The notes under the pieces are model-generated. The model ran no database searches, was not told the DNA's origin, and saw only the letters and a program-made list of their open reading frames with translations. Shown here one piece after another: positions 42,328-57,300 of a stretch of 64,000 bases of DNA (position 1 is the first letter of the stretch; each line of letters starts with the position of its first letter). The position numbers were made by a program, and so were the translations under genes. Origin of the DNA: Mansonella perstans (taxonomy: Eukaryota; Nematoda; Chromadorea; Rhabditida; Onchocercidae); contig JBAMDO010000143.1 of NCBI GenBank assembly GCA_037074765.1, positions 1 through 64,000 of the forward strand, read 5' to 3'.

Positions 42328-45300
42328 TTACGCAACTGCTTGTACTGAACCGGCCGGTGTTGCTGGAGTGCTTCTGGAAACAGCTTGAATAGATGTTACA
42401 GCAGCTTTCACATCACCATTTACCAAAGATTTCAGAGAATTGGGAGCTGAAGTACTGGTATTATTACCCTTGCTGGTTGGTAAGTAATTCAAGAGACCAT
42501 TCTCCAATTTCTGTTTTTTTGCTGCTTGTGGAGATATATCATCCTTTATTTGTCTCAAACAATCTTCATGTCCGTCCATGTTTTCCACTGAAAAAAGCAT
42601 CAAAACCGTATTGATAAATCTTTAAAAAAGTATTTATCAATACTAGATCTTTTTTTGGCAGTAAGATAAATGAGACTATAAACAAGACACATGCTTTCAA
42701 GCAAATTCAGTAGACAATGTTAAACACGAATATCATGAATACCACTTATGCTTTTCGTAATCCAAATCACTGGCAATCTAACGAACTACTAGTTTAAATG
42801 AAACAGACTGTGGACCACTCATGATTCTATGACCAAAGAAAAATTAATATTTGATGACAAAAAAATCTCAGGATACATATGCTTCGATTCGGTTTAAAAA
42901 ACTGGCATCCAAAAAATCCGAAAAAAAAAAAGGACGAATGAAAAGATACCTTTCGACAAACCATTGTGCTCATCGGGATGTTTTATGGAATTCCTTTCAG
43001 AAAAAATTTTTGATTCCAGTTCATTTTTGAAAGGTTTCACATCACCATTCGTTCTTACATTTAATTTACTCCTCTTTCGTTGATAATCCTCTCCATCTGA
43101 TTCTTCGCCTTTCTCAGTGCTTCCTCTCTCTATATCCGAAAAGTATTGCATTGCGTATAGGACATTCGTAATGGTCTGTCCTACTCGCGAATCCATCTGC
43201 AGCAGTAAATTTTAGAACCAGAAAACTGAGCCAAAACGACATTAAGGGATAATCCAAATACAGTCACTGTAAAGACATTTTAACCAGACCTGATAGATTA
43301 AAGTAAATTAGTGTAAAACCATGACAAACAAATTACAATAACCGAATATCAAACATACCAAATGTGACATTGTGAACTGCAGTAATCTTTGTTGATGTCG
43401 AATGAGATGCTGTCTGCAAGCTGGAATTTTACAGAGCTGCTGAAGAATAGAAGCTGCTCTCCTCAACATTGGAACTGAAGTGCCCATCATTTCCGGATTA
43501 TCTCGAAGTGCCTGAATCCCGTGCTGCTGAGCTATCTGAAATACCAAATTTAATTTCAAAATGATAATCTGGAAATACGCTTCAAGACTGCTAAACATAT
43601 AGGAGCCGATTTCACTAAAAAAGAAACCACTGCCTATCTACTACTTCTTACTTATCTCCCTAAAAAGCAACACGGTCGCGTTTCCAGTTGAAAAAAAAAT
43701 CGTTCCCAACTAATAGCATTCTAGGCAAATACCTGTTTTCGATGCAATCCCAAAGCAAAGTAACCTCATTGCAAACCTGATGCATATTTGCATCGCCCAT
43801 TTCAAGAAATGCCACCAAATAATGTACTGCTGGGGATTCAGCCGCAACAACGTAGCATGTTGGTTCCGAGACAGAGCACAACGCACATAGTATAACAATC
43901 GCAAACTCTCTGAATAAATAATCAGCAATATAAGCAACGATAAATAAAAGTCAAGAAGATAAGAATAGCCCATATCTATTCACTTTCTAAAACGCTTTCT
44001 AACCCCTTCTGGTGCTAATTATATACTAAGTACATTTTCGGAAACAGTACGCAAATGTACCCGGTGTTTAGTTATGCCATCATTTGAATTATCCATATTT
44101 TTAATGTTAAATGAAACTTAATAGGAAAGCTCACACTACCAACCTGCTTGGTATTTCTTCATTCAAAGCAAGCAATCCGACCAATATTTTGATAAAGCTT
44201 TCCAAGCGCGACCATGGGCCCGTGGAAAGTAGAAGATCAACATTGTGTTCAATTACTGATAACTTGCATAAGGCTTCCAAAGCATAGTTTCTTTAAAATT
44301 ATATGTTGCAAAACAAATGAATTTTAGTTTCAATATCAAAGTAATCAAACCAATCAAAATAGCTAGCTAGCTCAATTCGTAAGTCTGATCTAGCTAGACA
44401 ACACACGGTAACCAAAAAAAATTCACGGTGACAGAATATTCCGCATACATCAAATTCGTTGCATATGAAATAACTAATACACTAGGAATGGCTTATCCAA
44501 GTATGTCAAGAAAGCGTACCTCGGGGAAACGCCGGCTGAAATCAACGGGTCCTTCGCTTCAGCACATTTACTCACACACCAATGAATGAGTGCATCAAAT
44601 AACGGCCAAGCAATATCTGATTCAAATTCAATCAAATCCAGCTGGAAAACCCAATAGTGAAGAACGCAAACTAAGAAATACAATTTCTAAATATTATATT
44701 ATCAATAAATTTGAAATAATCAAAACCAAAGATACCTGAACACTAATGTGCACTAGAGTAACAAATGCATCTTCTCGCAACTGACAAGCTGTTTCAAACA
44801 ATAATAAAGCATTATCATCATCGGATTCCAGTAAATCTCCGGGCTCCATCAAACGGCGGTTTGCTTCCGAAAGCGTGCCAACAGCTAGAACTGGCTGAAC
44901 TTCCTCCTGAAATAAGATACTCTAGTGTTATAATGATTCCTGGCGTTCAACGATTTCAATTAAAACAAGCAATCCGATCAATACTTTCATAAAACTTTCT
45001 AAGCACGACCATGAGCATGTAAAAAGCAAAAGATCGACACTATTTTAACTAGAGCTGTCTCACTGTTATAATTCATAAATCACGAGTGAACTCATAACAA
45101 ATCACCAGCCAATTGGAACTCAGCTATACTTAAAAATTGAATTAGGAAACCAGAACTGACATTCTTTGATAACTGTTTCGCGAGCGATCCTGGCAATTCC
45201 AGCGTTCTTTCGTCCGTATAAAGCCGTAACAATCTCCCAATAATATACAAAAGCCCTGCATGCCTAGCCATTGGTCCTTCATTACCCGGCAAAAAGGACA

Positions 45301-48300
45301 AGCCACGCAGAACATTTGAAACTGCTAAGCAACGTTTTACCTGAAAATGGGAAAGATTTCAGTAATATTTTTAAAAAAAAGTTGCCAAAAAATCGTTTAA
45401 TCATAAATACAATCTAGCTAGAAATCTTGCAAACGATATATGCTTCTATACACTAGTTGACTGATGCAAGCACACGATATCAAGCGAATCTTCCGCTTTA
45501 TTAAAAACTTACAAGCTGTAGTCGCGATTCATCACGAACGCAAAGTGCTGTTGGTCGAATAGTCTTTAGTTCTATTACTTTCTTGCATTCATTTTCATCC
45601 CTAATCTTTTCCGACTCAGATGGAATGATTCGCATTGACTGCAAATATTCTGTTCAAACTATATAGTAATTGACGGCGGAGTAGTCACAAAAAGTTTTGA
45701 AAAAAAACTAAAAAAGTTATGATGGAGTATGAGGTTTTCCGTTTTCATAAAATGCATTATGAAGGTCATGAAAAAATATCAAGAAGAATATCGAACAGCG
45801 CTTATCCACCTTATCAATTTTACTGTAACATGCCACTTCATCGATGTTAGCTTCAATCAGTTTCGACATCCCATTCACTTCTTTCACAAAAAATCTCGGT
45901 TTCTTCAGCTGTTTTCTAAATTCGATATCAGTGATCAATCGAGCCGCAAGATACGAAGATGTTTCACCTCCCAACCCACTTGACATTCGCGACTCATGAT
46001 AATCCAGTGAAAGAGTTTCTGTAAATGAAAAGGGATAATTGAAAGTTTTGACAAAAAGTGAAAACGTCTGAGAAATGACAACGCTTACAATATATTTCCT
46101 TTCCCAGCATCTACTTATAAATCACTGATAGACTATTTCTGTCCGGCAGGAAGCTTATAAAAACAGCGCTACAGCTATCTACAAAAAGTAATCCCATTAA
46201 AAATTGTTATCTAACTTTATCTAGCTCATTAAAAATTGAGTTAGATAACTACCATCTGCAATGTCACATGACCATCCACTCGGCCTCGAACGTTTCAAAC
46301 ATTCAGGTAGTTCCTTCTTCTCAATGTAAACCGTTCGGCCTAAACAGTTTCGTAAAGCTGTAAACAACTGAAATATCAGTATACTGATCGCATTACTTTT
46401 TCAAATCCCGGAAAATTTTTCAAAACCACAATTTCACCAAAGTGCTTGTTGTAACCTTATCAACCCCACAAACGCAAATATTTGATCTAAGTAACCGTTT
46501 AATTCATCTATAAAAACTGACCTGTACGTGATATTTTTGTGAAATTTACTGGTTCATTTTTTAAGTTACGGGAAACAACCAACGAAACTGCTGTACGTTC
46601 CAGTTCTGAAGAATGCATCGGAGACTCATTATATTCATCATCCCTTGTTCGTGCTTTCGATTCTGCACTAACCTGGAAAATATGTTATTTTTGAGAATGA
46701 TTATAAAACCTTCAATAAACTTTATGAAAAATGTACATCTCTACATCTATGTAGAAAACACCTAACATTTCCGAGATGACATGATACCAGATTTCTTGAG
46801 CAAATTAAAGTGCGCGAAATTTGTTCCTAATGGAAGAATTTACTACAGTCGACTTAGCCAGTTTGATTATAATTAGAAGAAAATAAAACATAATTTCCAG
46901 CTATATTTTTAGGAACAAAAATAAATACCTCAAAAACTTTCGGATAAAGAAGAGACAGCAATGCCCTGAAATGCTCGACGAGCAAATTCAAAAGTCCAGG
47001 AGTATGATTTAGTATTGTTGGCGGAGCACAGTCGTCGTACAACATAACGTTCAATGCATTCAGCGCCCACGTTGCTTCCGTTTCTAATCCGCTACGTAAA
47101 GCCATCGTTATACGCTTTGTACTGACCTACAAAACAAGAAAACATACAACTGTTCATTAATCAACAATCAACAGACTGTCTTAAATAAGTTTAGCTTACT
47201 CGTATTAAATCTTTCATCACTAATTTCCGCCTTCTTCGTTGACTGATTGTTGTTGCTTCAACACTTCCTGCCGGAAACTGCATAGGTTGAGGCTGAGTGA
47301 ACTGGGCAAATGAAGGGTGCATAATTGTTACAGCTGTACCCGGACTTGAAGCTGCGTTGGGCATATGCGTGCCACTAGGAAGCAAATTTAGACCTGATGC
47401 TGACTGCCCCAATGATCCAGCTGTGCTGTGCATTCCTGTGAAACCTGCAGACGTTGATGGCCCCATGTGCGAAAAAGGACTCGACGATACACCAACTACG
47501 CGACCTCCCTGCAATACAAATAAATGCTACCTTATAATTAGAGACGCAAAATGATGTAATAACAAATCATTTTTTCTCAAAATTATGCAAGCAGAAGACA
47601 GCATAAGGCACAAAAGTACGACCGACTGCTTCATTTTTATAGACACAATTTGCAATGGTATTTCATCAAAAATATATATATCCGAGGCAGAAATTTGCAT
47701 ATTTTTGAAATATTCAAAATAACAAAATCATTTTTTATTCGCAAAATTATGCAGGCAGAAAGAGCGCAAGGCACGAAAAGTACAACTAACTGCTTCATTT
47801 TTATAGACACAATTTGCAATGGTATTTCATCAAAAATATATCCGAGGCAAGAATTTGCATATTTTTGAAACATTCAAATACCTGCACTGTGGAATGTGAT
47901 ACATATTGCTGCTGCAACTGCTGATGCGCTGTCGAATTAGACGATGGAGCGGAATACTAGAATTTTTATTGATTTAAAAATGTAAAATGGATCAATAGAA
48001 GATAAATTCATGTCCTTACTTGCTTATAGTTAGTTTATTAAATAACCGCACCATTCTAAGATCATCGGTCCAGGTGATAAAAGTATTTAATACAAATACA
48101 ATATATTCCTAAACGGAAATATACATATTTCCACGATTTAATTACACTTTTGATTTGATTTTTTTAAGATAAAAATTGATGTTATTGCTACAATGCAATT
48201 TACACAGCAACCACAGCTCTCGATAATGATTTTACTGTTGTTGTCTACATTATAAAACTAACTCTTAATCGAGTGGTTGTTCCCGGAACAGCAGAAGCTA

Positions 48301-51300
48301 TGGCTGGTCCAGATGCTTGCAAGCAAAAAGGCGGCCGTCTTGCAGCATAATGTTGCTGCATTTCAGGAGGTAGAGTTCCAGAAACCCGTGGTACTATTGC
48401 AGCACCCATTTGGGCGTTCCCCATAGAAGAAGAAGTGGGTATATTTGCATGCGGTCCTGAATACCTTTGCATTTGTTGCGAGTTCCACATCTGTAACAAG
48501 AAACAAGTAACAAGAGTGATTTATTTAATTAGTATATTAGAGATAGAAGCGAATAAAAAAATGACCTGTTGCTGGTACATTTGAGTTGCCACGTTAGGAT
48601 GCATTGCTTGGTAACCTTCCTGATAAGGGGAATATCCGGGTTGAGAATGTGGATAGGCTTGATGATAACTGCCAGTTTTCATTGACAGCGCTCCAGGAGG
48701 TCCGGCTCCTGGACGCAAGTTCGCTGCACCATACATCTGAGGTGCGTGAGGTTGCCCATAATATGGTACTGCAAAAAGTAAATTTGAAAAAAAATATGAT
48801 AATCAAGTTATCACAGTTTTAATACGAGTAGTAGTTGAAATTAACTATTGCCATTTTGCTAAACCATCAATGTAGTTCTTGTTGCGAGATTATTTTAAAA
48901 TATTGGCAAAAAAACCATTATAAAATAAGATTTCACATAAATCTCATATAAAGAATCTCATACAAATAGCTAACCAGAAGGCTGCTGTTGCGAAGGTACA
49001 GATGGAGGAATCGTTGAGGTCGTTGCATTTGGTACTTGTTGTGGATGACTTGGTGGTCGTAAGGGTATATTATCTTCAACTGACTGCCTGCTACTACTGT
49101 CTGGAGTTGTGGCCAATGGTGGACCTGTACTTGGTGCTCGACTTTGCGAACTCTGACCCTGATGACTGTCTACCTGAATATGAAATAAGTATGCATTACA
49201 AGTTAACTCATTTTGACAGCATCGCAGTACTTCCTATATGTATGAACTTTTATCAAATAAAGTTACACACATCTCGATTATGCTAAAACGACAAGTATAA
49301 TTATTTAAATCTAGTTGGACCATCTCTTTCAGCACTGATGTGTAATTCAACAATATAATTAGGCAAAAAATAATCTCTTCTTTCAATAAAGCTTCCAGAA
49401 TGCATAAAAATTCTGAAGAATTAGGACCTGTAAGGTGGATGAAGGAGTCGCTGTACGCGGTAACTGTTGCTGTACAGCATATGCTGCTGCTTGCTGTTGA
49501 TGAAAATAATGCTGCCGCTGCTGTTCTTCATATCTCTGCTGCTCATCAATTACTGGACCTTGCTGAAATACATTTATGTACAGCCTATGTTATATTTAAA
49601 AAAAAATTGAAGCTTATGAGATGTTTTCACTAATCTCCAAATCCTAATTCCTGATTCTACAGAATGATACCTTTCCAAATGTTGAATATATAATGTGAAA
49701 AAAGCGAAAAAAAATATTCTGAATGGTACAATTAAGCTTTACCTGCATCATTTGCGGTGGCAAAGGCGGTCGCATTGGAGTACCAGGTCGCATCCCTGGA
49801 TGATATACGGGAGCATTTGGTGGACCGGTAACAGCTGGACCAGGTGGATAACCTTGCGGTTGCCAACCAACTGGGGCTTGCAACCGTCCTTGCATGCTCG
49901 GATCCACGTTGCCATAAAAGTAAGCTGCATTTGGATCACCCAAATGACCATATCCCGTAGGACCTGACTGACCTGAAGTTGATTTGTTCTTAAAATACTA
50001 ATACAGAATACCAGTCAAGAAAGAAAAATTTAATGAAACTACATTTCAAGAAAAGCTATAAACATTTATAACGGAAAATAACGCAAATATTCTCTTTGTA
50101 GCTAATGAAGCATGTGTTGCCGTGAATGCCGTTTTCCTTATTAAAAAAATAGACTAAAGAAAAAAACAAAAAATATATATTTGGTCAATTCAAAAAAAAA
50201 AAATCAAGGTATCAAGAATGAAATATGGGCATAGAAATTGTGGCAATTTCATTTCATTTTTGATTACTATTGCAATAGTAAAAAGATTGCTTCTATTTAA
50301 AAAAGATCTCATTTCAAACAGGGCATCCTCCATTGAATAATTTGTGTAAAATTAAAAGAGTTCCAGTAGAAATTTGGAGAGGAAGCTAGAAAGCTTTTTC
50401 ACTCTTCTACTTTTTACCTGATTGAACAGGATTACTCATGCAAAACTGCCAGAACAACATTAGACCATTTATAATACTGTAATATTGTATAACAAATCCA
50501 GGATATTAAATGAGCGGAACTGGAGAAACAGTGGGCAATGACATGACGATAATGCTAGGATATTCATAAATGCAGTATGAGTGAACGAGAATTTAGCAAT
50601 ACCAAAAAAAAAGTAATCATGAATGTAAAAAAGGAATAGAAACAGAAGTAACGACTATATTACAAATACTTTTGCACCAATCCAGAAGTTCAAACTAATA
50701 GTAAACATAAATGTCACTCCCCATTGCGCATTAATAAGAACTCAAAAAGAAAACAGGAAAATGTATGGATCATTCTATTTCAATAAGACAAACATCTACT
50801 AAGTCCGAACTGCAGACTTCAATGAATTTATTGTGATAATTGGAAAGATTAAATGATAATGATGCACCAGATCATTATTATAATGAAATATAGCTTGAAC
50901 TGTCACAGCATATTTCAAATATGTTTAAGATTTAATTGAGTACTCATGACTTTAAAGCTTTAGAAATAATACGCAGTCCGGTTGTATGCATGTATGTCCC
51001 TCATGTAACTTTGAGATCTTTCACTTTTAGTCGCCTTGAAATAAGCTACAAATCATATGCCATACGCAAATTAACTCGAAGCATCAAACTATCTAATTAA
51101 CCGAATTAAATGAATTACATGATAAAGTCCTACTGATTCAAGAAAAAATCCCAAGATTATCTTTAAAAATTCATTTTCCTTTTACTGATTTTCATCCTTA
51201 TCAGTTTCATGAACAAAACTATTACCGATACATCTGTTAGAAATCCTTCCCTTGGCTTGTCTGCTATACTGAGATTTGTTCTGTACATAATCTTTCACTC

Positions 51301-54300
51301 GCATTTATTTCATACCAAGCTTTAAAAAATATAAAATAAACCACTCTTTCTCTCGAATATTGTAAATTTGAAAATTCCCAGAATTCAACTGCTTTTGATA
51401 ATTTTGAACGGACAGGAATCGAATCCAGCTTACTATATCTTGCTTGGTGTCCCTACATGGGAATACTTCACTGACAACTACTTTATTTTTTGAATAAAGA
51501 ACTTCCTAGTTTTGCATTACTTTTGCAGTTGCACACAACATCGCTGTAGTTAATAGCAGTTCATCATACCGTAGATTAAATTAACATCAATAATTGAATT
51601 GTAAGATATCACACTCGAAGTACATCGCTGCTGCTGGATACAGTGGATATCATTTAAAAAGGGAAAAAAAAAAACTAGATTTTGCGAGACGGAAAAATAA
51701 AGATCAGCGAAGCAGATGAAATAAAAAGCTGGAGTTGCTCGCAGTGATCTAATGACGGTAAAAATTTCGACAATGTTGAAAACAGTCAGATTGTGATAGA
51801 GGGAAAAGGAAAATGATCGGCTATTGAGGAGAAAACCGATGCGCGAAATATATAAGACGTAAGAAAATGTATCAAAACCTTATGAAGATTAAAATATCCG
51901 TAATGATTAAAAAAAAATTTTAAAAAAAGTGATCTCATCTCTATGTTAGCAGCAAGAGCAAAAGAAAAATTTTTATAAATAACATAGATATAGGAAGAAC
52001 CACTGATCATAGAGGAAAATGATAGATGTTAACAGTAAAATGAAACTGCGCAATTAACCAACTCCACGATAACAAATGAAACATTTGTAATTGTTAATTA
52101 ACAGAAAATAAAAAAGCAAAAAAATTGTGTCGTGAAAAAAAAGGCATTGATTCACATATTTGTGGTAAATGATATTAATTTCATTTTCCACCCCAATAAA
52201 AACAACATCTTTTGAAGATGAAAGTGTTTTAAAAAAAGTCTAACAGATATCTGAAAAATAAACAGCTATTGCTGTACAGCGTAATAAAAATGTCAGAAAT
52301 AATTAATCGTTAATTTATGTAGTATCATGGAAAATTAAAAAATTAATACTTTTCTTCAACAGAAATAACTACTAATGCAGGAAAAAGCGCCAAGTGGTTT
52401 AATTATGCAAACTGGCTTTTTTATTTTTTTTATTATGCAAACTTGTAAATTTGCTTCTTACATCTAATTGTTTTATCCCAAAAATAGCAGTTAAACCATG
52501 TTACTTTCGATCGTTAAATTCAAGCACATGAAGTGAAATAATACTATTAATTGGTTGGAAACAAAAGATTAGCCTGTCTGAGATTCATGCACGAATATAA
52601 TGAAGCAGAGAGGAAAGAACGACCCAACAACGACCTAGAATTTAATAGCTCGTGCAATAAGATGAGAAACAAAATTATTCCCTTCCGTCTCTCTTCCTTC
52701 CTGGAACTACTACTGTTACCGATACTGCTGCTCCCTCTCCATTTATCTTTTTACTTAACAACTTGCTTCAACTACAGCCCAGTCGTCTCAACTTCCAATA
52801 AGCGATGGCTTTTAGAGGACAGGTATGGTGGTTATCTCTAGGTATCTATGATAAGAAATAAATGAAAATAATGACCAAAACAATAACATTAATCACGGAT
52901 TCAGTATTGAATGACATATAAATAATGTACAGATGGATGCTCGGAAAAGATTATTTTGTTGCTTTTAAATTCTTAATGTAAAAATTGTAGAACAGTGGCT
53001 TTTATCTATACTTCTTAGAAATGTTGCTGTTTTTCGTGATTTTCATACTATTGTTTCTTTATGATGACAATGATAAAAACCTAATTGATTCATCCTGAAT
53101 ACTTCAAAATGTCACATTCTTTATTGTCCTAAAAAAGAGGCCCTCTCACATAACTGCAACGGAACACATAAGTCCTTCACTAAATCAAACATGATGCCGA
53201 CATTCACAATAACCTGTTCAATGTAGAAAATACAATAGGATGTGACATAGGCGACCAGCAAAATTTAGTTATCGATTCCATTATATATAATTATCAGTTA
53301 TATGATAATCATATTTCGACATTAAATAACAAATTAACTGAAGATTCAACTACAAAAGCTATAATATTTAATGAACCATCACACCATGTACAGAATTTCC
53401 AATTTTTAGCAATTCATTCCAGTATCATTTTCGCAATTTTTATTTCCTTTGCAGAGTATTCAGATCCCTATATCGAAATGAAAAATTGCAGAAATCGGGA
53501 ATGTTTTACACATTCGTAATTTCTTTATAAAAATGAATGAGCTTCATCCGGAACATCTAAAGAATAGTTTCGCTGAAGCAAAATAACAGTTTCAATAATT
53601 TAAAGAAATTACGAGTTACAGGAGAAAAAAAATGACAGTAACAAGGATAGAAATAAGAAAGCTATTGGATGGTAAGAAAAACAATCAATTTTAATAAGGG
53701 ACTTTTCTGAAATATTAACTCTTTAAAAAGAGTAACGTAGGATAAAGTTTGAGTGAAATGCATTGTACTTTATCAATAGATGAAGCATTTATTTACTTCC
53801 CTTCACATATTCATCTGCATTAAAACTATCATCGTTTTTTTTAATGAATAATGTCCCTAAAATGGATGGAAACTGTACAAAAATGTTTCGATTATAAATT
53901 GTTACATTAAGCACATTCTTATTACCAAATTAAGGTTCCAATGACTAACAGCGGCAGCACCAGTTTTGCCCTTGATAGATCACTTCTTAAAAATTTGCAT
54001 TTTGGATTCGATAAATCTTGAGAATGGATTCCCCGCAGTGTTGTTGTAGGAATTTGCGCAAAACTTAGACAGGTAATCAAAAAAGCGCTAGCCGATTGGC
54101 AAGACGAATTATTAATACGATAATAAAGTAAAACATCGTAGTTATCTCGTCGAGCGTTAGCATTTTCGCGAAGAGTTAATATCAGCTGGACACGCTGTAG
54201 TTTGCCTCGAATAGATTTCTCGAGCATACTTCTAGGATTTAGAAAGCAATAGCTTTTTGACGCAAGTTAATTTTAAATGTTGTGGAGCTTCTTCTTCATT

Positions 54301-57300
54301 AGCAGAGCGTTTCCCAAATCACAGCTGTTGCAAACAAATGTCATATTTTTATGAATCATTATGAACTTAGAAAAAGTTATTTTCATTTAATATGATTTCC
54401 AAAATATGAAATGAAAAGCGAATAATGAGCCATTAACAAAAAATTACTTATTCATTCAGGAAAAAAAAGAAAAGAAAATGCAAACAATTAGAGGCTACTG
54501 CTCAACTACTTGCTCACAGAAAAAGTTTTGCGTACGATATTGCCAGTAACTACTAGCCTCCTTCCCTCATTCTCGTGCTTCAATTTTTCGACTGATCATA
54601 ACCTTAATGATATGGAAAAATTCACTCTTAAACTCAGAACAAAAATCTTGTCCAGAACACTACACATAATTCTGTGATTATGTGATGAACAAAATACTCG
54701 CAATTCCTCCAACTTCCATTCCATACCAATCACACATCAATGCATCCATTGGAAAATTACAAGAAAAAACGGTATTCTCGAAACAATTCAATGCTCGAGA
54801 TGAGTTGTGTCTTTGCAAAGAATTAAATAACGACAAGATTTGCAACGAACTAAATAATTATAGATTCAAATAATGGAAAGCGTTTATAATGATATCACAA
54901 GACCCCTCTATTAATTGACCATAAATATGTCCGACCACGAATATCTCTCTCATTCTGATACTGATTCAGTCAATATAACTCATTTCAACGTAGATGATAG
55001 CACTGGAAGGCTCAGATTCATACAGCAGAAAACCTCCTTCGCATTAGTTTCTAATTAAATCACAGAATGTCTGTCGTCAATTAACGAGGATACAAAAATG
55101 ATCCATCAGAAGTAAAGCACCCAATTCAAGTGCAACAGAGTATGAAATTCAGTAGCGAATGTAATGGCAAAAAATCAAGAAACTCGGAAAAAATGCAGAA
55201 AAAAAAATAAAGTTGACATAGACTGAAAAGCAAAAGAAAGGATATGATTGGCAACAACAGCAGAACGACCGCTTTCGAATCAATTACCGCAGAGTTAAAG
55301 CTGGTGTAAGTTCATGTCCAAAAAACATTTAAAATTGAAGAATTAAATGCCATAAAAATTTTACACCCAAATAGAAACAAGTTGTAAAAAGGGGTTAAAC
55401 ACTACCAATTGCTTTCTTTCGCTGGAGCTTTTTATCACATGTCAAAAAATGCCTTTTTTTATAAAACGTCATAAATTTGCTTAGAATAATTAATGGTGCT
55501 CTGGAAATATAACTAAAGGCAACAAGCCAAAGCAAACAAAATCTCGATAAAGTTACAAATACAAAACACTGCCGAAGGAGATGAAACGAAAAAGGATGAT
55601 AAGCCGAAGAGAAAATAGGGACAGTGCCATGCCGAATTAATTTGTAAACTAATACTATATCTTCTGACTATTTAAGAAAGAGAAATGAAGTTTGATTTTA
55701 TCGCTATTTTTAAGCACTGTACAACACGGCTTCCGTAGTTTTCATGAGATAAATAAGCATAGAAATATAATTATTCCACGGACAATTTTTCCTAAATTTC
55801 ATCAAAGAGAAAGAGGAAAACAATCCTCTCAGCCAATCCGATATTTCTCTCGTTTTTCACATTTGCAAACTATCAAATGTATAGAAATACATTATCTAAC
55901 GGAAATGAAATTAAGTTCAAATATTTAAATCAAGTTAATTGTGTCTACCATTTTTTTTTTTTTTTTAATACAATGTATTTTTGTATGCATTATATAAATT
56001 TTTATAAACTCATGCAGTAAACTGCACTGGAGCGAAATCAAATCTTGAACTTTTTAAAGTATGAAACAGCACCATTACTGCTCTTTTCAAAACAAAAGAC
56101 ATTTTTTTCAAGTCGAAAACAAAGTTATCTCAATGAATGCTCAGTATATTGAATTCAGCATTCAAAAAAAAAAAAAAAAGGTAAGCAATCCAGTGCAATG
56201 GTTTCATTCTTTCGACAAGAGCTTAAATTTGCATTAGAGCCTTAATAAAAATTTAAAAGTGCCACATTTCCTAGTTTTCTCTAAATTTATGAATACACTT
56301 TGATTACCTAATTTCCCATCAATTAATACTAGTAAAAAATTCCTCTATTAATATTAAGTAATGGGAAATGGATTTGTAAACAAAAATTCTGCAATCAAGG
56401 CATCACACATTCAATCTTCCTAACTTAATGACTTAATGAAAAAGCAAAGCATTATGGGACTTAAAATTTTTCTAAACTAATTGTAACTGCAAGAACTATT
56501 GAAAATTTGTGGTATTATCGAGCTTTAAATGATATATTGAAATAAACACAACCACTGATTACCATCATCGTCAACTTTTCCACTTTCCATTACTATACAC
56601 TAAAGATCATTAAGTTAGGAAGATTGAATTAAATTAAAACCTACCAATAAAACTAATTAAAACCTACCAGGCCCTGGATATTGTTGCGCACTATGATCCT
56701 TGTTGTCTTTTCGGCGTTTTTTCAAGCGCTCTGCAAATGCAACCACCTCACTTGCATTCTTGCCCGTTTCCAAACATTCCAATCCTAGTAAGTACTTTTG
56801 GTAATGTCGCCTTAACTGATAACCAGCTGCAGAGGACTCGGACATCTCCGAATTTGCTTCTGTACAAACCTGTTTCCATGTTTTGTCACGTGTAACCTAT
56901 AAAAATAATGAAAAATTCGATTTAGATGTAGAAGATCCAGTAAATAACTTTTCAGAACTCTAATAAAATCATTAAATTCCGGGAAGGAGACTGTAAGCAT
57001 GCTTCACGTGATATATACTGATCTGTTATATACTGGTTTATAAGGATGTTTTATGTACAGGATATGTAATTCAAGAATTAGTAAATAACAAAATTTTGGA
57101 GCATTTTGAATAGTAGTTTCTGCCAATCACCTGTTCAAAACCGCCGCGTTTCATTACAGCTAAATAAAGACGATGCAAATCAACCGTTTGTTTTGAAACC
57201 TGTGGAACTTGCGTAATTGGTTCGCCCTACAAACAAAAAAAATTGAAATGGTAACGTTATCAAAAATTGTGCAGCACCGACTTACTTTTGGACAAAATAC

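Noticed and set aside
42393..42614. + strand frames over the ARID1 exons (also near 44765, 47297, 49002, 49400, 59025)
   Set aside because: They are opposite-strand shadows of exons whose - strand translation matches ARID1.
43733..43776. Longer version of the ARID1 exon ending at the GTATTTGCC donor at 43732
   Set aside because: It ends in phase 2 and would put a stop codon at the start of the next exon. The CAG|GTTTGC donor at 43776 gives matching phase and aligns with human ARID1A.
52827..52841. YGGYL ending read as an enkephalin-like peptide
   Set aside because: It differs from YGGFL, follows only a single Arg, and opioid precursors are not known from nematodes; chance is the better explanation.
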